The notes under the pieces: model-generated | What the model was told of the DNA's origin: nothing | The model's database searches: none | What the model saw: only the letters and a program-made list of their open reading frames with translations | Shown here: positions 16,775 through 26,839 of the stretch, piece by piece | Layout: each line of letters starts with the position of its first letter | Position numbering within the stretch: the first letter of the stretch is position 1 | Made by a program: the position numbers and the translations under genes | Source: Clostridium sp. CAG:762 | Lineage (GTDB): Bacteria > Bacillota_I > Bacilli_A > RF39 > UBA660 | Assembly: GCA_000432575.1 (NCBI GenBank) | Contig: HF996835.1 | Coordinates: 1-46,870 of the forward strand | Length of the DNA stretch: 46,870 bases | Direction of reading: 5' to 3'

Positions 16775-18127
16775 ATGAAAGAAAAAACATTACCAAATAA
16801 TATAGAAGCTGAAAAATCTTTACTAGGATCAATGTTTTGGTCTTTAAATGCACTTCAAAAAGGATGTGAAGAATTAGACAAAGATGTTTTTTATTTAGAT
16901 AGTAACAGTAAAATATTCGAAATTATTAAATATCTATATGATAATAAAAAACCAGTAGATATATCTAGTGTTACCACTGAATTAATTAACAGAAACTATT
17001 TAACTTCCATCGGAGGAGTTCCTTATTTAAATGAAATAATTGATTCTGTCGCCACAGGAGCTAATATTGATTATTATATTAGTATTGTCTTAGAAAGATA
17101 TACTCTAAGAAATTTAATTGAAGTAACTACTGATATTATTAGTAATTCTTATAAAGATAATATTAATGTATATGATTTATTAGAAAGTGCTGAAAAAAAG
17201 ATTTTAAATGTATCTAAAAATAGAAGAACAAGCGAATTTAGAAGCATTCAAGATGTTTTATCAAAAGCTCAAGACGATTTAGAAACATTAGCCAAAAATA
17301 AAGGTAACATCACTGGTATTACATCAGGCTTATGGGACTTAGATAATCTTACATCAGGTTTTCACCCTAACCAACTAATTATTATTGCCGCGAGACCTGC
17401 CGTTGGTAAAAGTGCCCTTGCCTTAAATATGGCTATAAATGCTGCCAAAAGTACTAAAAAGAATATTGCCATATTTTCATTAGAAATGCCCGCGGAACAA
17501 CTAGTATCAAGAATGATAAGTTCCGTAGGCCAAATAAATGGTAAAAAATTAATGTCAGGTAAATTAGAAAATGAGGATTGGCGCCGAGTTACCGAAGCCA
17601 TCAGCCAACTATCTGATACTAATATTTATTTTGATGATTCAGGTGGTATTACATCAGGAGAAATAAAAGCTAAATGTAGAAGATTATCCACGATTGGCGA
17701 AGGCTTAGGATTAGTAATTATCGATTACTTACAATTAATAAGTGGCTCTAGTCGTATCTCAAGTGCCAACAGACAACAAGAAGTATCGGAAATATCAAGA
17801 AATTTAAAACTCATGGCCATGGAACTAGGAGTCCCTGTCATAGCCCTATCACAATTATCAAGAAATGTTGAAAAAAGAGAGGATAAAAAACCAGTTTTAA
17901 GTGATTTAAGAGAATCAGGTTCTATTGAACAAGATGCCGACATTGTCGCAGCCATTCACAATCCAAATGCTGATAAAGAAACACCAGACACAGAAACACC
18001 TGTCCCAGTACAATTAATTGTCTTAAAACACAGAAACGGTCCAACTAAAGATATTAATTTATTATTTAAGAAAAACACCTCAACATTCTTATCATTTAAG
18101 AAAGAAGATGAAAATGATGCAAAATAA
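16775..18127 (+). CDS. dnaB: Replicative DNA helicase
   Basis: A 450-residue RecA-fold hexameric helicase that unwinds DNA at the fork (DnaC in Bacillus naming). The N-terminal primase-interacting domain begins LPNNIEAEKSLLGSMF. The C-terminal motor has LDNLTSGFHPNQLIIIAARP, Walker A ARPAVGKSA, Walker B LVIIDYLQLI and the DLRESGSIEQDADIV finger. Length is normal and no intein is present. It starts seven bases after rplI and overlaps the next gene by 20 bases. Confidence 0.97.
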   Translation: MKEKTLPNNIEAEKSLLGSMFWSLNALQKGCEELDKDVFYLDSNSKIFEIIKYLYDNKKPVDISSVTTELINRNYLTSIGGVPYLNEIIDSVATGANIDYYISIVLERYTLRNLIEVTTDIISNSYKDNINVYDLLESAEKKILNVSKNRRTSEFRSIQDVLSKAQDDLETLAKNKGNITGITSGLWDLDNLTSGFHPNQLIIIAARPAVGKSALALNMAINAAKSTKKNIAIFSLEMPAEQLVSRMISSVGQINGKKLMSGKLENEDWRRVTEAISQLSDTNIYFDDSGGITSGEIKAKCRRLSTIGEGLGLVIIDYLQLISGSSRISSANRQQEVSEISRNLKLMAMELGVPVIALSQLSRNVEKREDKKPVLSDLRESGSIEQDADIVAAIHNPNADKETPDTETPVPVQLIVLKHRNGPTKDINLLFKKNTSTFLSFKKEDENDAK

Positions 18128-19664
18128 ATGGTCTATATCCCTTATTTGTACAACCATAATTATGTCATTATTTATATTTGTTTTAGGATTAAATAATCAA
18201 ACTAATAAAACTCCAAAAGAAGCATACCAAGTTTATTTAGATGGTAAATTACTAGGAATTATCAAAGATGAAAATGATTTTCAAACATATTTAAATAGCG
18301 AACAAGAAAGCATTAAAGATAAATATAAAGTAAATAAAGTATATGCTCCAAAAGGAGTAGAAATAAAAAAAGTAAAAACTTACCAAAACAAATTTAATAC
18401 CGAATCACAGATATACGAAAAATTAAAAAATGATAAACCTTTTACTATCAAAGGCTATGTTATTACAATAAAATACAATAATGATAGCCTAAGTGAAGGT
18501 GAAAAAGAAAGAAAACCTATCAAAATCAATGTCCTAGATAAAAAAGTATTTGATGATGCCATAACAAAAACAATAAAAGCATTTGTCAATGCTGACACCT
18601 ATGATAAATACATGAAAAATATCCAAGAAGAAATTAAAGACACAGGTTCCATTATTGAAAATATCAACATCGATGATGATATCACCTATAAAGAAGATTT
18701 AATATCCACAACCGATGAAATATTTACTGATGTAGATACATTAGCCAAATACTTATTATATGGCACCTTAGCAGAACAAACAACATACATCGTTCAAGAA
18801 GGAGATACCATCGAAGATGTTGCCACGAACAACAAATTAAATGTTCAAGAATTTTTAATTGCTAACCCCAACTTCACAAGTGCCAACAATTTACTGTATG
18901 CCACTCAAGAAGTAGTCGTAGGCCTAATTAACCCAATTATAGACGTATCTGTTATTGAACACAAAGTTGAAAAACAAGAAAAAGACTATATTACAGAAAT
19001 TCAAATTGATGCAAATAGACCTCTAGGCGAAGAAGAAGAAATAAGAAAAGGTGAAAATGGTTTATATCAAGTTACTTACAAAAACGAATATGTAAACGGT
19101 CAACTAAGCCAAAGTTTAATTGCTAATTCAACCGAATTAAAACCTGCTGTCAACAGAATCGTTGTAAGAGGAAGTAAATACGTTCCAAATAAAGCCGACC
19201 CTTCCTACTGGGCATGGCCTACCAACACCCCATATTCTATCACCACAAACTATACCTACAGATGGGGAACATTCCATGGAGCCATTGACATTTCAGGAAC
19301 AGGTCATGGTTCTCCAATATACGCATCCAACAATGGAACAGTTGAAGCCATTGGTAAAGGATGTCCTTCCCTACCATACAACATTAACTGTAACGGAGGA
19401 CGTGGTAATTTTGTTATTGTAAATCATAATTACAAAAATTATTACACAATATATCAACACATGAAAGATGTTTATGTCAAAGAAGGACAAACTGTCACAA
19501 GGGGACAAAAAATAGGCACCATGGGTAACTCTGGTTATGTTGTTCCAAAACCAACAGCCTCAAACCCTACCGCAGGAACTCACTTACACTATGCCTTATA
19601 TATAGGTAGTCCAAACAAAGGTGGAAGACATATAAATCCATATACACTTTATAGAAAAAAATGA
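18108..19664 (+). CDS. Secreted M23 peptidoglycan endopeptidase with LysM and G5-like domains
   Basis: A 518-residue protein: a membrane anchor or signal (residues 8-28), an extended region of about 200 residues, and a LysM-like segment (YIVQEGDTIEDVATNNKLN). A G5-like domain (about 285-355) and a C-terminal M23 LytM domain follow. Metal and catalytic residues are visible in HGAIDISG and GTHLHYALY, with YQHM between. It likely cuts peptide cross-links in the wall. It may be a partner for FtsEX, though nothing here proves it. The start lies inside dnaB with a weak site; ATGs at 18114 or 18117 are alternatives. It overlaps the next gene by four bases. Confidence 0.9.
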   Translation: MKMMQNKWSISLICTTIIMSLFIFVLGLNNQTNKTPKEAYQVYLDGKLLGIIKDENDFQTYLNSEQESIKDKYKVNKVYAPKGVEIKKVKTYQNKFNTESQIYEKLKNDKPFTIKGYVITIKYNNDSLSEGEKERKPIKINVLDKKVFDDAITKTIKAFVNADTYDKYMKNIQEEIKDTGSIIENINIDDDITYKEDLISTTDEIFTDVDTLAKYLLYGTLAEQTTYIVQEGDTIEDVATNNKLNVQEFLIANPNFTSANNLLYATQEVVVGLINPIIDVSVIEHKVEKQEKDYITEIQIDANRPLGEEEEIRKGENGLYQVTYKNEYVNGQLSQSLIANSTELKPAVNRIVVRGSKYVPNKADPSYWAWPTNTPYSITTNYTYRWGTFHGAIDISGTGHGSPIYASNNGTVEAIGKGCPSLPYNINCNGGRGNFVIVNHNYKNYYTIYQHMKDVYVKEGQTVTRGQKIGTMGNSGYVVPKPTASNPTAGTHLHYALYIGSPNKGGRHINPYTLYRKK

Positions 19665-20419
19665 AAATAGTAAATTTTTCCAGTGGTAGTAAAGGAAATA
19701 CCACATACATTGAAACCAAAAACGCCAAAATACTTATCGATATGGGGAATAACTGTAAATATGTTGTTAATTGCTTAGAACAAATAAATATAAATCCAAA
19801 AGACATTGATGGCATAATTATTACCCATATACACAAAGATCACGTTGCAGGTTTAAATGTCTTTTTAAAAAAATATAACACTAAAGTATATCTTTCATTA
19901 CCAATGTTAGATGGACTACCATTTATCAAAAATTACGAATTAATAGATAAAGATGATTTTCAAATAAAAGACATAGACATTAACATCTTAAAAACATCAC
20001 ATGATACTGAAGATTCAAATGGATATATTATAAACAATAAAAACAAAAGCATTGTTAACATAACTGACACAGGATACATCAACAACAAATATGACAACAT
20101 CTTAAAAAATAGAGATGTCTACTTATTAGAAAGTAATCATGATATAGAAATGCTACAAAACAGTAGTTACCCCTTTGAACTAAGAAAAAGAATTCTAAGT
20201 GACAAAGGCCACTTATCCAACGAAGATTCAGCCAAATACCTAACAAAATATATTGGTAACAACACTAAATATATTTTATTAGCCCATCTCAGTGAAGAAA
20301 ATAACACCAAAGAATTAGCATATAATACTCTAAAAAATAAATTAGAAAAAAACAACATTAAATTTAATAACATCATAGTCTTAGAACAAAATTGTATTAG
20401 TAAGGAAATAATAATATGA
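19661..20419 (+). CDS. Metallo-beta-lactamase fold hydrolase (YycJ/WalJ-like)
   Basis: A 252-residue protein with an N-terminal FSSGSKGNTTYIET strand-turn, the metal-binding motif THIHKDHVAG (HxHxDH), a further conserved HD (TSHDTED) and NITDTGYI. This subfamily often sits near walRK or rlmH in Bacilli and has been linked to coordinating wall metabolism and DNA replication; no walRK is seen here. Its neighbour rlmH fits the usual context. It overlaps both neighbours by four bases (ATGA junctions), so the unit is tightly coupled. Confidence 0.88.
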   Translation: MKIVNFSSGSKGNTTYIETKNAKILIDMGNNCKYVVNCLEQININPKDIDGIIITHIHKDHVAGLNVFLKKYNTKVYLSLPMLDGLPFIKNYELIDKDDFQIKDIDINILKTSHDTEDSNGYIINNKNKSIVNITDTGYINNKYDNILKNRDVYLLESNHDIEMLQNSSYPFELRKRILSDKGHLSNEDSAKYLTKYIGNNTKYILLAHLSEENNTKELAYNTLKNKLEKNNIKFNNIIVLEQNCISKEIII

Positions 20420-20850
20420 TAAAAATAATCACGGTTGGTAAAATAAAAGAAAACTATCTAAAAGAAGCCATCAATGATTACCAAAAAAGAATAAACAAAT
20501 ATCACAAACTAGAAATAATCGAAATTGAAGACGATAATATTATTAATGAAAAAGATAGAATCTTAAAACATATAAACAAAAAAGATTATCTTATTGCCTT
20601 AGACATTCAAGGTATTGAACTAACATCTATAGAATTAAGTAAAAAAATAGATAACATATTTATAAATAATAGCAATATTACTTTTATAATAGGAGGTTCA
20701 AACGGTATCCATGATAGCATTAAAAATATCGTTAATTATAAATTATCATTTTCTAAAATGACATTCCCACATCAATTATTTAGATTAATTCTTTTAGAGC
20801 AAATATATAGAAGTTTTAAAATATTAAATAATGAAACATATCATAAGTAA
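20416..20850 (+). CDS. rlmH: 23S rRNA pseudouridine-1915 N3-methyltransferase
   Basis: A 144-residue SPOUT methyltransferase that uses SAM to modify helix 69 of 23S rRNA. MIKIITVGKIKENYLKEAI at the N-terminus, the knot segment ITFIIGGSNGIHDSI, the MTFPHQLFRLILLEQIYR helix and the C-terminal ETYHK (usually NxPYHK) identify it. It is slightly shorter than the normal 159. Last gene of the rplI unit; a bidirectional terminator follows. Confidence 0.96.
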   Translation: MIKIITVGKIKENYLKEAINDYQKRINKYHKLEIIEIEDDNIINEKDRILKHINKKDYLIALDIQGIELTSIELSKKIDNIFINNSNITFIIGGSNGIHDSIKNIVNYKLSFSKMTFPHQLFRLILLEQIYRSFKILNNETYHK

Positions 20851-20896
20851 AAAATATTTAAAATTATAATACTACTTAATATTATTTTTATAACAC

Positions 20897-20924
20897 AAAA
20901 GAAGACCAAAACTAGTCTTCTTTT
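20897..20924. terminator. Bidirectional terminator between rlmH and sufU
   Basis: AAAAGAAGAC, 8-base loop, GTCTTCTTTT. Its arms carry A-rich and T-rich ends that serve both strands. The arm nearer sufU includes the last codons and stop of sufU. Confidence 0.88.
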
Positions 20925-21331
20925 AATATATTCAAAATTCCATTTACTGATAAAGTAGCACATTTCTTCCTAGATGCTTGCTTACATATATTTGAATATA
21001 CCAAAGCCTCACCTAACTTATCTTTATTATAATCTTCTTCATCTATCATATTCTTATAATTATTAATAATATCTATTGCCTCTTCCTTAGTCTTACCAAT
21101 TAATAATTTAGTCATAATCGAAGTAGAAGAAATAGATATCACACAAGCTTCTCCTTCAAACTTAATATCTTCTATTACATTATTATTCAACTTAACATAA
21201 ATATCTAAATTATCAATACAAGATTCATTATTAGTATTTATTTTAATATAATCCTTTTCACTTGGTATACCACGATTACTAGGACTTTGATAATTATCCA
21301 AAATAATTGCTCTAGCAAGTTCACTATTCAT
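20912..21331 (-). CDS. sufU: SufU-type sulfur-transfer protein
   Basis: A 139-residue IscU-like fold protein that accepts persulfide sulfur from SufS. The metal/sulfur ligand positions are ESCIDN (Asp two residues after Cys), GEACVIS and SRKKCATL, matching the three Cys of SufU, with the SufU insertion before the last Cys. ARAIILDNYQSPSNRG is the usual start. The ATG overlaps the sufS stop (TAATG), with GGAAAG within sufS as ribosome site. Last gene of the suf unit; its stop lies in a terminator arm. Confidence 0.93.
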   Translation of the reverse strand: MNSELARAIILDNYQSPSNRGIPSEKDYIKINTNNESCIDNLDIYVKLNNNVIEDIKFEGEACVISISSTSIMTKLLIGKTKEEAIDIINNYKNMIDEEDYNKDKLGEALVYSNICKQASRKKCATLSVNGILNILKED

Positions 21332-22527
21332 TATAGTATCTCTTTCCATATATTCTCACTATTCCTTAAACAATTTAAAAGCAAATCAATTTCTTCCTTA
21401 GTATTATAAAATGATAAACTAATACGACAAGTATTCTTAATATTTAACTCATCCTTTAATATCTTAGCACAATGATTACCTGCTCTAATACATATATTAT
21501 ATTTATTTAAATAAACTGATGTATCTTGACTAAATACTCCATTAATATTAAAAGCTACTACCGAACCATTTGCTTTCTTATTATATATAGTAATAAAATC
21601 TAACTTCTCCAAACCACTAATCAAATACTCTCTAAGTTCATGTTCATACTTATTAATTTTGTCAATTCCTATACTATTAATATAATCAATTGAGGCTCCT
21701 AAACCAATAACACCAGCAATATTAGGAGTCCCTGCTTCTAATCTAGTTGGCAACTCCTTAAGTACATAACTACCATCATGTTCAAACGTAGCATTCATTC
21801 CACCACCATACTCTAAAGGTATCATCTTATCAAGTATCTCATATTTTCCATATAAAACTCCTACCCCAGTAGGACCATACATTTTATGAGCAGAAAATGC
21901 ATAAAAATCAATATCTAAATCTACTACATCAACACCCATATGTGGAGTACTTTGAGCACCATCAACCACTACTAAAATATTATTCTCGTGAGCCAACTTA
22001 ACAATTTCCTTAATTGGACGCACATCACCAATAACATTAGTAACATAAGAAACAGAAATAACCTTAGTATTACCATTAATAACTTTTTTAACACTATCTA
22101 TTTCAACTTCCTTATCATCATTAAGTGGAATATAATTAACCTTAATACCAAGTTCTTTTTCCAAAACAAACCAAGGAAGCACATTAGAAGCATGTTCACT
22201 CTTAGTAATTAAAACTTCATCTCCACTCTTTAAGTAGTGACCAAAATAGCCAAAAACTATTCTATTTAAACTATCCGTAGTACCTGAAGTAAATACTATC
22301 TCATCACTACGTTTAGCATGAATAAAATCTCTTACCTTATCACGTACTTCTTCATAAGCATTATCTACTTCCAGACTAATATCATAGTCTCCCCTATGAG
22401 CATTAGCCGTATAATTTTTATAATAATCATTTATAGCCTCAATAACAGAATAAGGTTTAAACGTTGTAGCTCCATTATCAAAATAAATAATATTATTTTT
22501 AAGCATTGGAAAATCCTCTAACCTCAT
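21331..22527 (-). CDS. sufS: Cysteine desulfurase SufS
   Basis: A 398-residue PLP enzyme that removes sulfur from cysteine for Fe-S clusters. N-terminal FDNGATTFKP, ANAHRGDYDIS, the PLP-lysine motif FSAHKMYGPTGVGVLYG, and the active-site Cys in IRAGNHCAK typical of group II SufS. The ATG at 22527 has GGAGGTG five bases upstream; a start seven codons earlier would precede that site. It follows the SufB/D gene after four bases. Confidence 0.95.
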   Translation of the reverse strand: MRLEDFPMLKNNIIYFDNGATTFKPYSVIEAINDYYKNYTANAHRGDYDISLEVDNAYEEVRDKVRDFIHAKRSDEIVFTSGTTDSLNRIVFGYFGHYLKSGDEVLITKSEHASNVLPWFVLEKELGIKVNYIPLNDDKEVEIDSVKKVINGNTKVISVSYVTNVIGDVRPIKEIVKLAHENNILVVVDGAQSTPHMGVDVVDLDIDFYAFSAHKMYGPTGVGVLYGKYEILDKMIPLEYGGGMNATFEHDGSYVLKELPTRLEAGTPNIAGVIGLGASIDYINSIGIDKINKYEHELREYLISGLEKLDFITIYNKKANGSVVAFNINGVFSQDTSVYLNKYNICIRAGNHCAKILKDELNIKNTCRISLSFYNTKEEIDLLLNCLRNSENIWKEIL

Positions 22528-22531
22528 TTTT

Positions 22532-23278
22532 TCACCTCCAATTATCATTTATTATTTTTAAAATTCTCTCTCTTTTTTCCATATTAGTACTAATACTAGA
22601 AAATATAAATCCCTTAATTAACAACTTCAAACTATCCTCATAACTAATTCCTCTAGTCATTAAATAAAATAAATCTTTAAAAGAAAATGTTCCAATCACA
22701 CTAGCGTGCTTAGCAATAACTTCATTATTGTTAATATACATATTAGGATTAATACTAGAACAATTATTACCTAATAAAATTATCCTACTTTCTTGATTTA
22801 AGATACAGTTTTCTATTTTTTTCTGTAAATTACTGTCAACATTAAAATTAACACTAGCATCCTCGATTGTAATTGTTTTATCAACAATATCACTAACAGT
22901 ACTATTTGCCTTATGATTAATAGAAATATCATAATTTTCATTACCTAAAGCTATATTAGCAAAATGATATTCAATTTTAGCATTTTCCCCATTTAAATTA
23001 AAAACTTCTTTTTCACATACCTTCTTATTATGATAAAATTTAGTTATATTTAAACTAGCATTACTACCTATATTATAAACATTATCTACATTAACCTCAT
23101 TATCTATAGAAAATATAGATAAATTAATATGAGTATTTTCTCTTATATCAAATACTAGCCTAATATCGTTACCAATGTATTCTAAATCGATATCATCGTT
23201 TTCCTCTAAAACTATTTTATTATCAACCAAACTAAGTTCTTGCTCTAATACATTACTTTTCATTCTTATTCTATTCAT
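22532..23278 (-). CDS. Compact SufB/SufD family scaffold protein
   Basis: A 248-residue protein with only the beta-helix core and C-terminal helices of SufB/SufD, against about 430-470 residues for usual family members. Recognisable are EVIAKHASVIGTFSFKDLFYLMTRGIS and SLKLLIKGF near the C-terminus. The usual CSHG cysteine is replaced (AKHAS), while the His is kept. It is the only SufB/D gene in the cluster, so a SufC-SufB/D minimal scaffold, or a second subunit encoded elsewhere, must be assumed. Its start overlaps sufC by eight bases; the ATG five codons in is an alternative. Confidence 0.82.
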   Translation of the reverse strand: MNRIRMKSNVLEQELSLVDNKIVLEENDDIDLEYIGNDIRLVFDIRENTHINLSIFSIDNEVNVDNVYNIGSNASLNITKFYHNKKVCEKEVFNLNGENAKIEYHFANIALGNENYDISINHKANSTVSDIVDKTITIEDASVNFNVDSNLQKKIENCILNQESRIILLGNNCSSINPNMYINNNEVIAKHASVIGTFSFKDLFYLMTRGISYEDSLKLLIKGFIFSSISTNMEKRERILKIINDNWR

Positions 23279-24047
23279 AATTATTAAATCCTATTAGATT
23301 ATTTGTCTTAGTTTTATAATTTTCATATCCTTTTTCTTCAATTTCATGGGCTAAAGCAAATGTTCCTGTCTTAACGATATGACCATCTAACAAAATATGA
23401 ACATAATCTGGTTTAATTAAATTAAGTATTTGAGGATGATGAGTAATAATTAACATCGAAGTATCTTTATTCTCTTTTAAATAATCATTAATATTTTGGC
23501 AAACTATCTTCAAACTATCAACATCAAGTCCCGAATCCAACTCATCTAAAATAATAAAACTAGGCTTTAATAATTTAATTTGTAACACTTCATTCTTCTT
23601 CTTTTCACCACCTGAAAATCCACAGTTAAGATTTCTATGAATCATTGAAGAATCCATTTTTAATTCACCAGTTGCCTTTTCACAAGACAAAATAAACTCA
23701 TAAAGTCCAACATTTTTACCATATTTAGAAGAAAGTGCCGTTCTCAAAAAATCCTGATTAGATACTCCATCTATTGCCGTTGGATCTTGCATTGCTAAAA
23801 ATATTCCTAAACGACTCACTTCATCAGTAGTTAAATTCAAAATACTATTACCATTAAATAAAATATCACCATTTATTATTTCATAATTATTATCTCTCAT
23901 AATAGCCCTTGATAAAGTAGATTTACCAACACCATTTGGCCCCATAACAGCATGTACTTCGCCATCTTTAATATTCAAATTCAAATTATTTAAAATTATT
24001 TTATTATCAACTTTTACTTCTAAATTATTAATAATTAATTTTGACAT
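23271..24047 (-). CDS. sufC: Fe-S assembly ATPase SufC
   Basis: A 258-residue ABC ATPase: Walker A GPNGVGKST, Q-loop LAMQDP, the SufC signature GFSGGEKKKNEV, Walker B FIILDELDSGLD, H-loop ITHHP. It drives conformational change in the SufB/D scaffold. The ATG at 24047 has GAGGG at good distance. Nine codons of in-frame upstream sequence are not family-like. First gene of the suf unit; 52 bases separate it from rny, including a T-rich run but no strong terminator. Confidence 0.95.
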   Translation of the reverse strand: MSKLIINNLEVKVDNKIILNNLNLNIKDGEVHAVMGPNGVGKSTLSRAIMRDNNYEIINGDILFNGNSILNLTTDEVSRLGIFLAMQDPTAIDGVSNQDFLRTALSSKYGKNVGLYEFILSCEKATGELKMDSSMIHRNLNCGFSGGEKKKNEVLQIKLLKPSFIILDELDSGLDVDSLKIVCQNINDYLKENKDTSMLIITHHPQILNLIKPDYVHILLDGHIVKTGTFALAHEIEEKGYENYKTKTNNLIGFNNYE

Positions 24048-24099
24048 AATAACCCTCATTTCCAATAAATATTTTATCACAAATAAAAAAAAAAAGAAA

Positions 24100-25659
24100 C
24101 TATTTTGCTTCTTCCACTGCTCTAGTTTCTCTTATAACTGTTACCTTAATAGTACCAGGATATTGCATTTCACTCTCAATGCGATCTTTAATATCTCTTG
24201 CTATTTTATATGAAGTTAAATCATCAACTTCTTCAGGCTTAACAATAACTCGTAGCTCACGACCTGCTTGCATTGCAAAAGTTTTATCAACACCCTTAAT
24301 AGAATTACCAATTTCCTCTAATTTTTCTAATCTATGAAAATAATTTTCGGAAGAATCATTTCTAGCACCAGGCCTTGCGGCACTTATTGCATCTGCAATA
24401 TTTACTAAAACTGCAATAACACTTGTTGGTTCTGTATCACCATGATGTGATGCAATAGCATTAATAACAACTTCGTCTTCCTTAAATTTCTTAGCCAGTT
24501 CAATACCAATTTCAACATGGCTTCCTTCCATTTCAAAATCAATTGCCTTACCAATATCATGAAGTAATCCCGCTCTTTTAGCCAAATTAACATTTTCACC
24601 TATTTCAGCGGCCATAATACCCGCGATAAAAGCTACTTCCATCGAATGTTTTAAAGCATTCTGTCCATAACTAGTACGAAAATTAAGTTTACCAACAATA
24701 TCTAATAACTCTGGCTCCATCTTAGATAAACCAAGTTCATACATTGCCTCTTTACCATATTCCTTAACCTTTTGATTAACCTCAGCACACATCTTATCAT
24801 AAAGTTCCTCAATACGTGCAGGATGTATACGACCATCCTTAATTAAATTCTCTAAAGTTAACCTTGCAATTTCTCTACGCATTGGATCAAAAGAAGAAAT
24901 TACTATTGCCTCAGGAGTATCATCTATAATCAAATCAACACCAGTTACTGATTCAATTGTTCTAACATTTCTACCTTCACGACCAATAATACGTCCCTTC
25001 ATCTCATCATTTGGTAAACTAATTACCGTAACAGTCTGCTCATTTGCCACATCGGCCGCATACTTTTGCATACACATAATAAGCATTTGCTTAGCTCTCT
25101 CATTAACCTCAAGTTTTGCTTCATCTTCTTTTTCCTTAATAAAATGAGCAACCTCTACAGCCATCTCCTCACGAGCCTCATCCATTACAGCTTTTTTTGC
25201 TTCATCCTTCGTAAATTTACCAATTCGTTCTAACTCCCTAAGTTGTTCTTTTTTAATTTCTTCCATTTTTAATTGTTCTTCTTGGACCAACATTTGTCTA
25301 TTAATAAGATTATTTTCTTTTTCTTCTAAAGAAGTTTCCCTATTCTGCAAAGCCAAATCACGCCTATCAATATTATTTTCTCTTTGTAATAAGCGATGTT
25401 CTGTACTTCTTATTTCATCTTTTTTTTCTTTAAAATAATTATTCGCATCATTTCTTATTTTATTTGATTCAGCTTTTGCCTCATTTAAAGATTCTCTTTT
25501 TAATTTCTCAGCTTCATTTTTAGCAACAAGAATAATCGAATCTGCTTCTTTTTTATCTTTCTTTTCCTTCAAATATTTTATTAAAATTATAGTGCCAATT
25601 CCTATAATAAGACCAAGAATAAACATTAAAATGGAGAGAAGTAAATTATTTCCTTCCAT
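24100..25659 (-). CDS. rny: Ribonuclease Y
   Basis: A 519-residue membrane-bound endoribonuclease that starts mRNA decay. An N-terminal helix (about 6-28) is followed by a long coiled coil to about residue 200, a KH domain (MKGRIIGREGRNVRTIE) and an HD domain with HSMEVAFIAG and GLLHDIGKA metal residues. Length matches the family (about 520). The ATG at 25659 follows GGAGG at five bases, better than the start 11 codons upstream. It may be co-transcribed with suf. Confidence 0.97.
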   Translation of the reverse strand: MEGNNLLLSILMFILGLIIGIGTIILIKYLKEKKDKKEADSIILVAKNEAEKLKRESLNEAKAESNKIRNDANNYFKEKKDEIRSTEHRLLQRENNIDRRDLALQNRETSLEEKENNLINRQMLVQEEQLKMEEIKKEQLRELERIGKFTKDEAKKAVMDEAREEMAVEVAHFIKEKEDEAKLEVNERAKQMLIMCMQKYAADVANEQTVTVISLPNDEMKGRIIGREGRNVRTIESVTGVDLIIDDTPEAIVISSFDPMRREIARLTLENLIKDGRIHPARIEELYDKMCAEVNQKVKEYGKEAMYELGLSKMEPELLDIVGKLNFRTSYGQNALKHSMEVAFIAGIMAAEIGENVNLAKRAGLLHDIGKAIDFEMEGSHVEIGIELAKKFKEDEVVINAIASHHGDTEPTSVIAVLVNIADAISAARPGARNDSSENYFHRLEKLEEIGNSIKGVDKTFAMQAGRELRVIVKPEEVDDLTSYKIARDIKDRIESEMQYPGTIKVTVIRETRAVEEAK

Positions 25660-25828
25660 ATATACCTCCATTTTCATTTTATATAGAATCAATTTAATTT
25701 AAACCCTATAACCTTATTTTATATTTATTCTTCCCTATTGTCAAGTATCAATTTAACCCCGTACAGTTCATACCTTTAAAAATAATACTTAACTATTTTA
25801 GATTTTTTTTCATAAAACAACAAAATCG

Positions 25829-25837
25829 TGATATAAT
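25829..25837 (+). promoter_or_regulatory. Extended -10 promoter for the zinc-PLC-like gene
   Basis: TGATATAAT without an evident -35 box, followed by AGAGGTG and the ATG at 25859. Confidence 0.65.
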
Positions 25838-25858
25838 TTAAAAGAAAAGAGGTGCTAT

Positions 25859-26839
25859 ATGCCTAGTTCAATGACTCATGCCTACTATGCTCAAAACGTA
25901 TATGAAAAATTAAATGATAAATCCAAAAATAGAATTAAAAATAGTGTCGATAACTTAAAATATTATGCTCAAGGACCAGACAGTTACTTTTTCTATAATC
26001 TCATTATGACCAAAAAGGGCAAACAAATAAGAGATTTTGGTTCCTATATGCATAGACATAATGTACAAGATTTTTTTATTAATACAATTGACTATATCTA
26101 CCAAAATAATTTAAAAAACAATCCTGAAGTCATGGCATACCTATACGGTTTTATATGTCATTTAATATTAGATTCCACAATTCATCCTCTAGTTTTCTAC
26201 AAAACAGGAATATTTAATAAAAAAGATAAAAAAACATACAAATACAATGGATTACACTACGAAATGGAATACTTTATAGATATTTATATGATATATCAAA
26301 ACGAAAAAATCGAAGCCAAATACTTTAAATTATCCAAATACTTTCATAAAATAAATAATTTAGATAATGATTTAAGTAAGTTAATAGATACAACATTAAA
26401 AAAAACATTTAACTTAGATAACATGTCTAAATATTACTTAAAATCAATAAAAGATTTAAGATTGTTTTTCAAATACTACAATTATGATCGCTTTGGAATC
26501 AAAAAATTAATATATCAAATATTTGATTTTATAGCCCCACAAAATGTAAGAAGAAAAAAGCCTTTATCATTTAATATAAAACATAATCAAAAAATTCACT
26601 ACTTAAACCTAGAAAAAAACACATGGAATCACCCTTGTAATATAAATGAAACTTACGATTATTCATTTATTGAATTATATCGAATTAGCATTGATAAAGC
26701 TGTACATATAATCAATCAAATAAATGATATATTAGATAACTATAACATAGATAAAATTAAACAATTAATTCCAAACACTTCTTATATAACAGGAAAAGAC
26801 TGCAATAGTAAAGAAAAAATGTATTACTTTGAATTCTAA
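25859..26839 (+). CDS. Zinc-dependent phospholipase C family-like protein
   Basis: A 326-residue, largely helical protein. The N-terminus MPSSMTHAYYAQNVYEKL, then YYAQGPDSYFFYN, YMHRHNVQDFF and YGFICHLILDSTIHPLV supply His and Asp residues spaced as in the bacterial zinc-dependent PLC family (the HxxHD-type metal sites). No signal peptide, so unlike the secreted toxins of Clostridium it is probably cytoplasmic; the substrate is unknown. It is a single gene with its own promoter, convergent with cwlD across a shared terminator. Confidence 0.8.
   Translation: MPSSMTHAYYAQNVYEKLNDKSKNRIKNSVDNLKYYAQGPDSYFFYNLIMTKKGKQIRDFGSYMHRHNVQDFFINTIDYIYQNNLKNNPEVMAYLYGFICHLILDSTIHPLVFYKTGIFNKKDKKTYKYNGLHYEMEYFIDIYMIYQNEKIEAKYFKLSKYFHKINNLDNDLSKLIDTTLKKTFNLDNMSKYYLKSIKDLRLFFKYYNYDRFGIKKLIYQIFDFIAPQNVRRKKPLSFNIKHNQKIHYLNLEKNTWNHPCNINETYDYSFIELYRISIDKAVHIINQINDILDNYNIDKIKQLIPNTSYITGKDCNSKEKMYYFEF

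Noticed and set aside
24048..24099. Terminator or promoter between rny and sufC
   Set aside because: A T-run is present, but the stem is only about 5 bp and no clear -35/-10 pair is visible.
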